Part shown: in pieces, positions 51,728-64,000 of the stretch
Layout of the letters: each line of letters starts with the position of its first letter
Numbering within the stretch: position 1 is the stretch's first letter
Assembly: GCA_023393455.1 (NCBI GenBank)
Contig: JAEWLJ010000015.1
Coordinates: 62,001-126,000, forward strand
DNA: 64,000 bases
Direction: 5' to 3'
Origin: Methanobacteriota archaeon
GTDB lineage: Archaea > Halobacteriota > Methanomicrobia > Methanomicrobiales > Methanoculleaceae
Translations under genes and position numbers: made by a program
Notes under the pieces: generated by a model
Database searches by the model: none
Told to the model about the DNA's origin: nothing
The model's input: the letters and a program-made list of their open reading frames with translations, nothing else

Positions 51728-54700
51728 TTGTACATCACGCAGCTTGAGATCGACAACTTCAAGTCTTTCGCCAGAAAGACGAAAATTCCTTTTTTCGAAG
51801 GATTTACCGTCGTCTCAGGCCCGAACGGATCCGGAAAGAGCAACATCATCGATAGCATCCTCTTCGTCCTGGCCCTCTCGGGTGCGCGAGGGCTGCGGGC
51901 CGAGAAGCTGACCGATCTCATCAATGTCAACTCCGGGAAGAACACCGCCGAGGTGACGATCACGTTCTCGGACGGAACGGTGATCCGCCGCCGGATCAAG
52001 CGGACGTCGGCGGGATACTACAGTTACAACTACCTCAACAGCCGTCTCTGCAAGCAGGCCGACATCATCGAGTTCCTCGCGAAGATCGGGATCAAGCCAG
52101 AGGGCTACAACGTCGTGATGCAGGGCGACATCACCCGCATCATGGAGATGACCGACGGCGAGCGGCGAAAGATCATCGACGAGATTGCCGGTGTCGCCGA
52201 GTTCGATCAGAAACGCGGCCAGGCGTTCTCGGAGCTCGAGGTGGTGCGGGAGCGGCTCGAACGCGAGGAACTCCTCTTGAACGAGCTTGTGGCGCGACTT
52301 GACGCGCTCCAGCATGAGCGCGAGCAGGCGATGGAGTACCGGCGGTGGCAGACAGACCTCGAGCACCTCGAGCAGTGCCGGGGTGCGGCGCTCGTCCGGC
52401 AGAAGGAGCAGGAGATCGGCACCCTCCACGGTCTCATGCAGGATCAGCAGGCGGCGACCACACGCGTCGAAGGCGAGGTCGAGGCCGTCCACAACGAGAT
52501 CGAGGAGGCGCACGGGCGCCAGCAGGCAGTCGAAGAGGAGATAAACCACAAGAGCGGCCCCGAGTATCTCGAACTCGTCGGAAAACTCGAAGAGGCGCGA
52601 AGCGCGATCAAGCTCGGCGAGAAGAACATCGAGCGGCTGGTGGTCAATCGCGACGAGAATGGCGAGGCTGTCCAGCGGATCTATCTCGACGGCAAACGCG
52701 CCGAGGCAAAGGTCGAGGAATGCGCCGTACAGATCCGCAACCTCTCGATCGACCGGGCGAACCTCGCCATGGAACTCGCGACGCAGCGCGATGAGATGCA
52801 GGAGGTCGAGGATCGCATCGCAAGCGGGAGCAAGGAGGTCGAAGGGGTAAAAGACCAACTCTTCGCAAAGATGCAGGATCTGGAGAGCAAGAAGGAGCTC
52901 CGGTCCAAGATTCTCCACGAGCAGGATATCTTCATCGAGAAGAGCCGGATGCGGACCTCAGAGCGGGAACGCCTGGACGCGCGGCTCAAGCAGATCGATG
53001 AGGAACTCACGAACAAGCAGGAGCAGGTAGCGGAGTACTCCTCTTCGATGGCCGACTGCGAGGCACAGAAGCGGCAGGTCGAGCGGGATCTCTCCGAGGC
53101 GGAGAGCACGCTCTTTGGGCGGCGCTCGGCACTCGATCGGCTGAAGAAGGAGATCCGGGAGAACGAGCAGAACCTGATGCGCTTTGAGGCGCAGCAGCAG
53201 GCGCACGGCGATGCCGGCGGGAAGGCGATGGAGGCCGTCCTCGACATGGACGGCGTCCATGGTGCGGTCGCGCAGCTCGGGCGGGCGCCGCCGGAGTACG
53301 CAACCGCGCTCGACGTGGCGGCGATGGGCCGGCTCAGATGGATCATCGTCGATACCGACTCGGTGGCGTCCGATGCGATCCGTTACTTGAAAGAGAACCG
53401 GCTCGGGCGGGTCACGTTCCTGCCGCTCAACAAACTTCGGCCCCCGATCCTCTCGCCGCTCGAGGCCGATCCCGGGATCGTCGGCTATGCGGTCGATCTC
53501 CTGGAGTACGACCCGGCGTTCGACCGCGCGTTCCGTGTCGTCTTCGGCGCGACGGTGGTGGTGGATACCCTCGACCGTGCGCGGCGGATGATGGGCCGGT
53601 ACAAGATGGTCACCGTCGAGGGTGATGTCGTCGAGAGGAGCGGCGCCATGACCGGCGGTTCCCAGGGGAAGAAGGTCCGCGGGTTCGGCGTGGCGGTCGA
53701 CGACGAGATCGCCCGGACCCGCGCGAAGCTTGCCGAACTCGAGGGGGAGGCGGGCGAGATCGAGGCGTCCACCGGCCGCTTTGCCGTGGTTGCGGAGGCG
53801 AAACGGGCGGAGCGGAGTTCGATCGACGAGCAGGTTGCGCGCTATCGGATGATGGTGGACGAGTTTCAGAAGCGGATCGAGGTGCTCTCCGGCGAGAAGC
53901 GGACGCTCGAAGAGAGCCTGCAGGAGATGCTCGATGCCGCGAAGAACGGCGGCGAGGAGCTTGCGCGGCTCGAGGGCGATCTCGAGCGGATAACCGGCGA
54001 GATCGCACAGGTCTCGGCAGAGATCGACGACCTCAAGAAGAGACTCGACGACACCGAGGTTCCGGTGCTCAGCGAGCGCTACGAGAGCATCCGTAAAGCC
54101 GTCGAGGACATCGAGCGCCGGCTCCGGAACAAGGACGCTGACATCACCGATGTGAAGCGTGAGCGCCAGCACTTCGCGAACCGGATCGAGGAACTTGGCG
54201 CGGAACGGAGCCGTCTGGAGGCGAAGAACCAGGAGATCGGTGACGAGATCACGGCCACGCAGGAGCAAATCGAGGAGCAGCGCCGCCTGATCGTGCAGTT
54301 CGAGGCGCGCCAGAAGGAGTTCTCTGACGAACTCGCGGGCCTGCACGAGAAGCGCGATCGTGTTCTCGCGGAGATCCGGGTGCTCGACCAGCGCTCGCTT
54401 GAACTCTCGGGTGCGATGGAGCGGATCCGGATGCAGATCGACGCTCTCAATGAGCGGGAACACTCGCTTCTCGCGGAACTTGCGGTGCTCAAGGAGCAGG
54501 CGGGCGATGTGGAGACGGATCTCGCTCTCGCCGCCATCGACGCCGGGATCGCGGAGGCCGAGAAGGCGCTCAAGAAGATCGGTGCGGTGAACATGCTCGC
54601 GATCGAGGAGTGCGACCGGGTCTCTGCCCGTGTCGAGGAGCGGACGGAGAAGAAAGAGGTGCTCTCGCGGGAGCGGATGATGCTCCTCGAACGGATCGAG

Positions 54701-55171
54701 CGGTTTGAGAAGATGAAGTACGACGCCTTCATGACGGCGTTTACTGCGATCGACACGAACTTCCGCGAGATATTCGCGCGTCTGACCGACGGGAGTGGGA
54801 GGCTCGTCCTCGACAATGAAGAGGATCCTTTCTCCGGCGGGATGACGTTTGCGGTCCAGCCGCGGGACAAGAAGGTGCACCTCCTCTCCTCGCTCTCGGG
54901 GGGCGAGAAGTCGCTCACCACGCTCGCTTTCATCTTCTCCATCCAGCAGTTCATGCCCGCGCCGTTCTACGCGCTCGATGAGGTGGATATGTTCCTCGAC
55001 GGGAACAACGTCGGCCGCATCGCTGCCATGATGAGCGAGCTCTCGGGGAACGCGCAGTCGGTCATCGTCTCGCTCCGAAAACCGATGATTGAGCGTGCCG
55101 ACCGCATCGTGGGCGTGACGATCCGCGCGGACAAGAGCACCTATGTGACCGGTGTGCAGAACAATGGATGA
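51728..55171 (+). CDS. smc: Chromosome segregation protein SMC
   Basis: 1147 residues from TTG 51728 (GGGAGCC upstream). N-terminal ATPase half YITQLEIDNFKSFARKTKIP and Walker A VVSGPNGSGKSNIIDSI; long coiled coil; hinge (about residues 500-660: GVHGAVAQLGRAPPEYATAL and VDTDSVASDAIRYLKENRLG); second coil; C-terminal signature LSSLSGGEKSLTTLAFIF and Walker B PFYALDEVDMFLD. It forms the condensin-like ring that folds and segregates the chromosome with ScpA. Confidence 0.97.
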   Translation: MYITQLEIDNFKSFARKTKIPFFEGFTVVSGPNGSGKSNIIDSILFVLALSGARGLRAEKLTDLINVNSGKNTAEVTITFSDGTVIRRRIKRTSAGYYSYNYLNSRLCKQADIIEFLAKIGIKPEGYNVVMQGDITRIMEMTDGERRKIIDEIAGVAEFDQKRGQAFSELEVVRERLEREELLLNELVARLDALQHEREQAMEYRRWQTDLEHLEQCRGAALVRQKEQEIGTLHGLMQDQQAATTRVEGEVEAVHNEIEEAHGRQQAVEEEINHKSGPEYLELVGKLEEARSAIKLGEKNIERLVVNRDENGEAVQRIYLDGKRAEAKVEECAVQIRNLSIDRANLAMELATQRDEMQEVEDRIASGSKEVEGVKDQLFAKMQDLESKKELRSKILHEQDIFIEKSRMRTSERERLDARLKQIDEELTNKQEQVAEYSSSMADCEAQKRQVERDLSEAESTLFGRRSALDRLKKEIRENEQNLMRFEAQQQAHGDAGGKAMEAVLDMDGVHGAVAQLGRAPPEYATALDVAAMGRLRWIIVDTDSVASDAIRYLKENRLGRVTFLPLNKLRPPILSPLEADPGIVGYAVDLLEYDPAFDRAFRVVFGATVVVDTLDRARRMMGRYKMVTVEGDVVERSGAMTGGSQGKKVRGFGVAVDDEIARTRAKLAELEGEAGEIEASTGRFAVVAEAKRAERSSIDEQVARYRMMVDEFQKRIEVLSGEKRTLEESLQEMLDAAKNGGEELARLEGDLERITGEIAQVSAEIDDLKKRLDDTEVPVLSERYESIRKAVEDIERRLRNKDADITDVKRERQHFANRIEELGAERSRLEAKNQEIGDEITATQEQIEEQRRLIVQFEARQKEFSDELAGLHEKRDRVLAEIRVLDQRSLELSGAMERIRMQIDALNEREHSLLAELAVLKEQAGDVETDLALAAIDAGIAEAEKALKKIGAVNMLAIEECDRVSARVEERTEKKEVLSRERMMLLERIERFEKMKYDAFMTAFTAIDTNFREIFARLTDGSGRLVLDNEEDPFSGGMTFAVQPRDKKVHLLSSLSGGEKSLTTLAFIFSIQQFMPAPFYALDEVDMFLDGNNVGRIAAMMSELSGNAQSVIVSLRKPMIERADRIVGVTIRADKSTYVTGVQNNG

Positions 55172-55913
55172 GGAACCAGTCGAGATCCTGGCCGGCATGG
55201 CCGAGCGGGGGGAGGTCGATCCCTGGAACATCGATATCGTGGACGTGACCGACCGGTTCCTCGCCGAACTCGACCGGAGGAAGGAACTGGATCTCCGGAT
55301 CTCGGGGAGGACGCTCTTTTATGCCGCGTGCCTGTTGCGCCTGAAGTCGGATTATTTCGACGGTTGGGGTGAAGAAGAGGACGAGGATTCGTTCGACGAC
55401 GAGGACGAGTCGATCGAGGATCTCGGGTTCGACTTCGAGTCGGCCGGGGAGGCCGAGCCGATCGGTCGCCTGGAGCGCGAGATCCAGCGCCGCCTGGGGC
55501 GAAAGAATCTGCGCAAACGCCCGCCGGTCACGCTCTACGAACTGATCAAGCAGCTCAAAACGGCGGAGAAGGAGCAACGCCGCCGGCAGCGGAAACGCGT
55601 CCCTGTAGTGAGAGAGCCGGATCTCGACCTCAACGCGCGGGATGTGGTGGCGGTGGCGCACGATGAGGGATACCAGGGCGCGGTCTCGGGCGTGATGAAG
55701 GAGTTCCGGCGCGTTGCCCCGAACGGGGCTGTCCTGACGCTCGGCGATCTCGCCAGCACCATGGGACGGAGCCGCCGTGAGGTCTACATCCCGCTCCTGT
55801 TCCTGATGCTCGAGGGGGAACTCGCGCTCTGGCAGGACGAGTTCTTCGGTGAGATCTATGTCGGCGAGCGGATCCCGGAGAGCGATACCGGAGAGACTGA
55901 TCGGGAGATGTAA
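55164..55913 (+). CDS. scpA: Segregation and condensation protein ScpA (kleisin)
   Basis: 249 residues from ATG 55164, overlapping the smc stop (ATGGATGA). MDEEPVEILAGMAERGEVDPWNI and DIVDVTDRFLAELDRRK, then ISGRTLFYAACLLRLKSDYF are the ScpA N-terminal SMC-neck-binding helices; an acidic loop (EEDEDSFDDEDESIEDL) and a winged-helix C-terminal domain (GRSRREVYIPLLFLMLEGELALWQDEFFGEIYV) follow. No ScpB is adjacent. Confidence 0.93.
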   Translation: MDEEPVEILAGMAERGEVDPWNIDIVDVTDRFLAELDRRKELDLRISGRTLFYAACLLRLKSDYFDGWGEEEDEDSFDDEDESIEDLGFDFESAGEAEPIGRLEREIQRRLGRKNLRKRPPVTLYELIKQLKTAEKEQRRRQRKRVPVVREPDLDLNARDVVAVAHDEGYQGAVSGVMKEFRRVAPNGAVLTLGDLASTMGRSRREVYIPLLFLMLEGELALWQDEFFGEIYVGERIPESDTGETDREM

Positions 55914-56490
55914 TCTCCAGCCTGATGACGCCGGTCGCTTTTTTCCCGCGATAATTTGGGTGGTGCCCGGCATGCCTGACACTCGCTTTCGGGTGGACCC
56001 GGCCCAAGATCTCCCCTATCGGCTCCGACAAAGCCTTATTCCGGGTGTCCCTCTTCCCTGGCGTGATTGGCACCTGACCCGGCCTGTTCTCGCACAGGGC
56101 CCTCTCTTGTATGCATCTCTTCGTGCTGTGGCCCCCGGGGTGGCGGCTCGTGGGTGAGGGACACCTCCGCTGTCTCCCCCCTCTTGTGACGCCTGTGGGG
56201 CGGCCCCACCTGTGCTTCGTGCTCCCCCCGCCCGCGCAGGGCGGAGGCAGTCGTGGCGAGACTCTATGGGAAGTCGTATTCTGGACCCGCATGTGGGCGG
56301 GAACAGCCGGGGAAAGTCTCATATCATCAGGTTTTTCGTGGAGTAATCCCGGTAATTATGTCGGATTCGTCTTTGACGGTACTGCGCGCATGGGGTATTG
56401 CCTGCGCACGGGGTTCCCGCCGAGGTCATTTGAGGGGCGAAGCCGGACTATTCTGCGGGCCGATCCCGCTTTCCCGAACAGGTTGGGGTA
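55914..56490. other. Gene-free GC-rich stretch with two strong hairpins
   Basis: No gene is visible between scpA and the rRNA promoters. Two hairpins stand out: GTGGGG/CCCCAC around CGG (56195-56209) and CCGCCC/GGGCGG around GCGCA (56228-56244). They could be scpA terminators or part of an unknown RNA. I looked for SRP RNA and RNase P RNA motifs and found none. Confidence 0.35.
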
Positions 56491-56494
56491 AATG

Positions 56495-56502
56495 TTTAAA
56501 TA
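56495..56502 (+). promoter_or_regulatory. rRNA operon promoter-like TATA box 1
   Basis: TTTAAATA preceded by GGGGTAAATG, the first of about six similar TATA units upstream of the 16S gene. Confidence 0.45.
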
Positions 56503-56639
56503 CCTCTGCCGTCAACATGTAATAGTCAAGTTGGGAGTCAAATCCGCGTGAATTCTGCACAATGCGTGCAGAACGCCCGGAGTCTCAACGTTTATGGGGG
56601 TTTAAGCCGCGTGCTTGGATCCGACGATGCAGGGAAATG

Positions 56640-56647
56640 TTCATATA
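56640..56647 (+). promoter_or_regulatory. rRNA operon promoter-like TATA box 2
   Basis: TTCATATA preceded by GATGCAGGGAAATG, a variant of the repeated unit; spacing from box 1 is 145 bp. Confidence 0.4.
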
Positions 56648-56782
56648 GCATTGATGATAACATTGTAAGGCTGTGTTGTCAGGGCGTCGGATCGTGCAGC
56701 CCCTCGGGGTGGTCTGATCCTGTGTCTCTTCAACCGCTGTGAGGGCTCGACAATTAGTTCGGGTCTGATGCAGGGGACAATG

Positions 56783-56790
56783 TTTATATG
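56783..56790 (+). promoter_or_regulatory. rRNA operon promoter-like TATA box 3
   Basis: TTTATATG preceded by GATGCAGGGGACAATG; followed by a GATTCAACTTG segment also seen before box 5. Confidence 0.5.
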
Positions 56791-56898
56791 TCCAGAGATT
56801 CAACTTGTATTCTCACAAGAGATCTCGCACACCCGCGATGCGGGTGTGCCGGTCGGGGAATACAGATCTCCGGCCTGAAACCTCTGTGGGAGCAAATG

Positions 56899-56906
56899 TT
56901 TATATG
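56899..56906 (+). promoter_or_regulatory. rRNA operon promoter-like TATA box 4
   Basis: TTTATATG preceded by GGGAGCAAATG. Confidence 0.5.
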
Positions 56907-57044
56907 CGATAACTCGCAAATATATGTTCCTGCACAGGTGAAACGCGCGAGGTCCCGGAACGCAAAATTCCGGGGGAACTCCTCGTTCGGGCCGGGGATT
57001 CAACTTGGAATCTCTGGCGCGGATCCTGTGGGTGGATGAAAACG

Positions 57045-57052
57045 TTTATATG
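57045..57052 (+). promoter_or_regulatory. rRNA operon promoter-like TATA box 5
   Basis: TTTATATG preceded by GGTGGATGAAAACG. Confidence 0.5.
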
Positions 57053-57178
57053 TGTTGAATCACAAACGTTAATTCCCTCGCAGGGGAAGTCTCGCGACCC
57101 GGTCGGGCCGAGTTCCCTGCACTCAAAAGGATATGAAGATTCGAGACTCGTTCTCGAATCCGATGCAGGAAACATATG

Positions 57179-57186
57179 TTTAAATA
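57179..57186 (+). promoter_or_regulatory. rRNA operon promoter-like TATA box 6 (nearest to 16S)
   Basis: TTTAAATA preceded by GATGCAGGAAACATATG, about 150 bp before the mature 16S start and 95 bp before its processing stem. Confidence 0.5.
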
Positions 57187-57280
57187 CTCATAGAATAAAC
57201 ATTGTTATCCTGATGATGGAGAATCAACACGACCGCCATTGTGCGGGTTGATTCTGACGTTGGCATTGGCAATGCGGAAA

Positions 57281-57297
57281 TTTGTTCAGTAACCGCT
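57281..57297 (+). other. 5' strand of the 16S rRNA processing stem
   Basis: TTTGTTCAGTAACCGCT pairs with 58822-58838 (AGCGGTTGCTGAACAAA) over 17 bp with one G-U-type pair, enclosing the 16S gene as the archaeal pre-16S stem. Confidence 0.7.
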
Positions 57298-57332
57298 AAT
57301 TCTTCCAAGTTCAGTAAGTGTGCGTATTTCAA

Positions 57333-58799
<1,467 letters not shown>

Positions 58800-58821
58800 A
58801 AAGAAATCGACTTGGGTTTTA

Positions 58822-58838
58822 AGCGGTTGCTGAACAAA
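58822..58838 (+). other. 3' strand of the 16S rRNA processing stem
   Basis: AGCGGTTGCTGAACAAA, complementary to 57281-57297. Further weak pairing (ATTGCCGATGTCA with the TGACGTTGGCA region at 57255) would extend the stem. Confidence 0.7.
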
Positions 58839-58869
58839 ACGTAAAATTGCCGATGTCAACGGAAAGTTA

Positions 58870-58942
58870 GGGCTCATAGCTCAGTTGGAAGAGCGCCGCC
58901 TTTGCGAGGCGGAGGCCGGGGGTTCAAATCCCCCTGAGTCCA
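58870..58942 (+). tRNA. tRNA-Ala (TGC) in the 16S-23S spacer
   Basis: Acceptor GGGCTCA pairs with TGAGTCC, discriminator A; D-loop AGCTCAGTTGGAAGAGC; anticodon loop TTTGCGA gives TGC; T-arm GGGGGTTCAAATCCCCC. CCA is not encoded. 73 nt. This is the standard spacer tRNA in euryarchaea. Confidence 0.96.
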
Positions 58943-59040
58943 CTGGGCAGGAAGCATCTCTTCCTGCCTTCAATGCACCCGGAGATGTGAATCACCGGGG
59001 AAGAGCTGAAGGTCTTTTGACCTGACGAAGCTGTGTATAG

Positions 59041-59053
59041 GTGCGTACTCTGG
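59041..59053 (+). other. 5' strand of the 23S processing stem (outer)
   Basis: GTGCGTACTCTGG pairs perfectly with CCAGAGTACGCAC at 62009-62021; an inner 13-bp helix (59062-59074 with 61988-62000) follows after 8-nt internal loops. This encloses the mature 23S. Confidence 0.75.
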
Positions 59054-59074
59054 ACGTTAAATGAGTTCAACGGA

Positions 59075-61987
<2,913 letters not shown>

Positions 61988-62008
61988 TCCGTTGAACTCA
62001 GACGAAAT

Positions 62009-62021
62009 CCAGAGTACGCAC
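62009..62021 (+). other. 3' strand of the 23S processing stem (outer)
   Basis: CCAGAGTACGCAC, perfect complement of 59041-59053. Confidence 0.75.
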
Positions 62022-62102
62022 CGGTGATGCCTTACGGCCGAATCTGGTAAGGGTGTAACCCTTAAATAGATTGGGCGAGAAGATAGTAAGGCAACACAGC
62101 TT

Positions 62103-62174
62103 GCCAAGGTGGCGGAGCGGCCACGCGGTTGACTGCAGATCAACTACACCCCGGTTCAAGTCCGGGCCTTGGCT
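62103..62174 (+). tRNA. tRNA-Cys (GCA) between 23S and 5S
   Basis: Acceptor GCCAAGG pairs with CCTTGGC, discriminator T (U73 is the Cys identity base); anticodon loop CTGCAGA gives GCA; T-arm CCCGGTTCAAGTCCGGG. No CCA encoded. Its 3' end is 2 nt from the 5S start. Confidence 0.95.
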
Positions 62175-62176
62175 TT

Positions 62177-62304
62177 GGTAATAGCGGCCATAGCAGAGGG
62201 GAAACACCTGGACCCATTCCGAACCCAGAAGTTAAGCCCTCCCACGTGATGTGCGGTACTGAGGTGCGCGAGCCCTCGGGAAACACAACTCGCTGCTATT
62301 ACCT
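62177..62304 (+). rRNA. 5S ribosomal RNA
   Basis: GGTAATAGC at the 5' end pairs with GCTATTACC at the 3' end (62295-62303). CCCATTCCGAACCCAGAAGT is the conserved loop C region. About 127 nt. Confidence 0.92.
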
Positions 62305-62320
62305 TCCTTTAACTTTGAAA

Positions 62321-62368
62321 ACTGTTCTTTGAGTTTACTGTTCTTTGAGTTTACTGTTCTTTGAGTTT
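62321..62368 (+). repeat. Three perfect 16-bp tandem repeats after the 5S gene
   Basis: ACTGTTCTTTGAGTTT occurs three times head to tail, followed by T-rich CTACTCTGTTACTTTC. Position and T content suggest the rRNA operon terminator. Confidence 0.75.
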
Positions 62369-62701
62369 CTACTCTGTTACTTTCTCGTGCGAACGCCTGT
62401 TATCGATCGCTCTTCTTTTGCGTAACGCATGTTTTAACCATTAATACTATCATAAAACCGAAAGACAGGGGTGGAGAAGAGCGGGAACAATCCCTGTCGC
62501 CCTGTTGAGGCGCACCTTCCGGAACATCCGGCACGATGCCCGGTTGGGCTCTTCCCCGTTCCCGGTGTCTGGAATTGAGGTTTAAAGATCGGATCTCAAG
62601 GATGTCCGCCACTGCGACGGCACCATTCTATCTGTTAGTGGTGGAGTATATTTAACTTTTGTCGCAGGTCGAACTATTTGCCTTTACTCCTGTGGCTCAC
62701 A
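62369..62701. other. Gene-free gap between rRNA operon and fwdB
   Basis: No convincing gene; a 70-codon minus-strand frame has poor composition. AT-rich at both ends (62400-62465 and 62636-62670), GC-rich in the middle. No structured RNA recognised. Confidence 0.4.
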
Positions 62702-64000
62702 TCATGCTACCGGCGGCGCTTCCGAAGAGACTCTCTTCCGGACGTTTACGCCGTACGGCTGGCGCCTCTCCTCTACCCGGGCGAGGATCTGCGAGAGCAC
62801 CTCCTCGTCGGTCGGGAGGCCCAGGGAGAGAACTTTCTTCATCCGGATCGGGATGGAGTCCATCCGGTAACCCGTCCCCTCACAGTCGATCCCCACACAT
62901 GCGACCGGGATGTGGAGGTCTGCAAAGGAGGTGCTGAGCGAGACGAAGGGATCGATGACGATCGTCGGGATCGTCGCAAGGTGCTCGTTGCACCTCCTCG
63001 GAAAGTGCGCCCCGGGATCGGCGCCGATGATGAGGCATGCATCGGCCTCGCCCCGGCGGAGCAGATCGACCGCCGTCGTCTCGCCGGGGTTGTAGTAGGG
63101 TATCCCGCGGGAGTAATCGACGCCGTAGGGGTAGCCGGTGAGGTAGGAGAACGTCTGGTTGGTGCCGTTGACGTTCCAGTGCCCGCGCATGGGTGTCAGG
63201 GTGAACTTCGTATGCCGGTTGAGTTCGTCGACAAGTTGGATGGCGTTCCTGACGTTTTTGTACCTGCCCCGGGACTGCGTCAGGCCTATCCCCGTGAAGA
63301 GCGCCCCGAACCGGGCGTTTTTGCAGAGGCCGGCGAGCCAGATCAGCCGCTCCCGCGGGACGCCGGCGACGGTTGCGGGCAGGGTGTCCGAGTGACCCCG
63401 GACGATCGCCCGGAGGGCTGAAAAGACGGCGTAATCCCCGCCCGGCTTGATCTGTATGAACTCGTCGGCGAGCTTCGCGGTATCGGTCTTTCTGATATCC
63501 ACGACGACGAGGGTCCGGTCATGGTGCCCGTTCTCCCGATACTTCCCGTTGACGAACGTCGTATACCGGGAGAGGTGGCGGGGATGCGACTCGATCGGGT
63601 TTGAGCCCCAGTAGATCACGACGTCGGCCCGGTTCTTCACGGTACCGAGCGAGCACCCCGGGTGACCTGCCTCCTGGATGCCCAGGAGCGAGGGGCCGTG
63701 ACAGATCGACGAACAGTTGTCGATGACGCCCCCGATCGCCTCGGCGATATGGATGCCGATGCACTGTGCCTCCGCTGAAGTCCCGCTCCACCCAAAGAGG
63801 AGCGGCCGCTCGGCGTCGGCGAGCACCTCTGCGGTATACCGAATCGCTTCCTGAAAGTCGATCGCTCTCCAGGCACCTCCAACGTTTGCGATCGGGTGCG
63901 TAAGACGGCTCTGCGAGAGGAACTTCTCCGAGCCGAGCGAGCATGCGTTATCGACCGACCTGACGGCCCCGCCCCCGACCTTCACGACGAGGTCGTCGCA
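62702..64000 (-). CDS. fwdB: Formylmethanofuran dehydrogenase subunit B (N-terminus beyond window)
   Basis: 433 residues to the stop are visible; the very N-terminus, with the 4Fe-4S cluster Cys residues, is partly cut (CDDLVVKVGGG, NACSLGSEKFL remain). GGVIDNCSSICHGPSLLGIQ holds the Mo/W-ligand Cys, followed by VVIYWGSNPIESHPRHLSRYT, and ends ERRQPYGVNVRKR. It is the catalytic subunit of the first step of methanogenesis, reducing CO2 onto methanofuran with a molybdopterin cofactor. Cys, not selenocysteine, is at the metal site. Whether the W (Fwd) or Mo (Fmd) form cannot be told. Confidence 0.92.
   Translation of the reverse strand, partial: CDDLVVKVGGGAVRSVDNACSLGSEKFLSQSRLTHPIANVGGAWRAIDFQEAIRYTAEVLADAERPLLFGWSGTSAEAQCIGIHIAEAIGGVIDNCSSICHGPSLLGIQEAGHPGCSLGTVKNRADVVIYWGSNPIESHPRHLSRYTTFVNGKYRENGHHDRTLVVVDIRKTDTAKLADEFIQIKPGGDYAVFSALRAIVRGHSDTLPATVAGVPRERLIWLAGLCKNARFGALFTGIGLTQSRGRYKNVRNAIQLVDELNRHTKFTLTPMRGHWNVNGTNQTFSYLTGYPYGVDYSRGIPYYNPGETTAVDLLRRGEADACLIIGADPGAHFPRRCNEHLATIPTIVIDPFVSLSTSFADLHIPVACVGIDCEGTGYRMDSIPIRMKKVLSLGLPTDEEVLSQILARVEERRQPYGVNVRKRVSSEAPPVA

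Noticed and set aside
52958..55231. 757-codon minus-strand frame opposite smc
   Set aside because: Antisense shadow of a GC-rich coiled-coil gene; the smc frame has all the ATPase motifs.
56100..56490. Possible SRP RNA or RNase P RNA in the rRNA leader
   Set aside because: GGGGAAAGTCTC recalls an RNase P motif, but its other conserved elements and the SRP S-domain motif are absent.
62400..62612. 70-codon minus-strand frame between 5S and fwdB
   Set aside because: No ribosome site, low-quality composition and no recognisable motif.

Overview
The window is high-GC, gene-dense archaeal chromosome from a methanogen of the order Methanomicrobiales, most like Methanoculleus. This rests on gene content: formylmethanofuran dehydrogenase subunit B, coenzyme F420 genes (cofC, cofE, cofG), tyrosine/aspartate decarboxylase for methanofuran (mfnA), Dph2, an archaeal ATP-dependent DNA ligase, NreA, archaeal rRNA and TATA-box promoters. 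No integrase, transposase, phage module or CRISPR array was found.

Region by region. (1) 1-10.4 kb is a molybdenum/tungsten island. It holds three paralogous TupA-type oxyanion-binding proteins (one cut by the left edge), a complete tupA-tupB-tupC operon, a MOT1-type molybdate permease, a homologue of the bacterial Mo/W-storage protein subunits, and a decayed Mop (molybdate-binding) domain. Between them are at least three broken genes (an MscS channel, a SemiSWEET and the Mop domain). (2) 10.5-19 kb has hisD, two tandem HEAT-repeat genes (one with an unusual array of five ~26-residue repeats), a copper ATPase overlapped by a YHS mini-gene, an OB/HD nuclease-like gene, a glycosyltransferase and a DJ-1 protein. 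(3) 19-33 kb has secreted surface proteins (a seven-repeat propeller-like protein and SdrD-B-like domains), DNA ligase, NreA with a PCNA-binding tail, DUF2117, AIM24, a YgiQ-type radical SAM protein and several hypotheticals. (4) 33.8-44.4 kb has tRNA-Val, serA, ppsA, a tightly overlapped run mfnA-hpt-dph2-METTL5-like methylase, an MFS permease, a UbiB-family kinase and a ferredoxin:thioredoxin reductase catalytic subunit. (5) 44.5-50.8 kb has purC, the F420 genes and an overlapping operon glyA-folD-folP-cofE. (6) 51-55.9 kb has a coiled-coil protein gene, smc and scpA. (7) 55.9-62.4 kb is a ribosomal RNA operon preceded by about six tandem promoter-like units: 16S, tRNA-Ala, 23S, tRNA-Cys, 5S. 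(8) The right edge holds the 3' part of fwdB, a Mo/W enzyme that would use the metal taken up by the left-hand island.

The most interesting candidate system is the Mo/W island: uptake (Tup, MOT1) next to a possible archaeal Mo/W storage protein. Second are the repeat-bearing HEAT protein and the uncharacterised coiled-coil partner of SMC-ScpA. All function calls come from reading the translations and motifs by eye; no database search was run.
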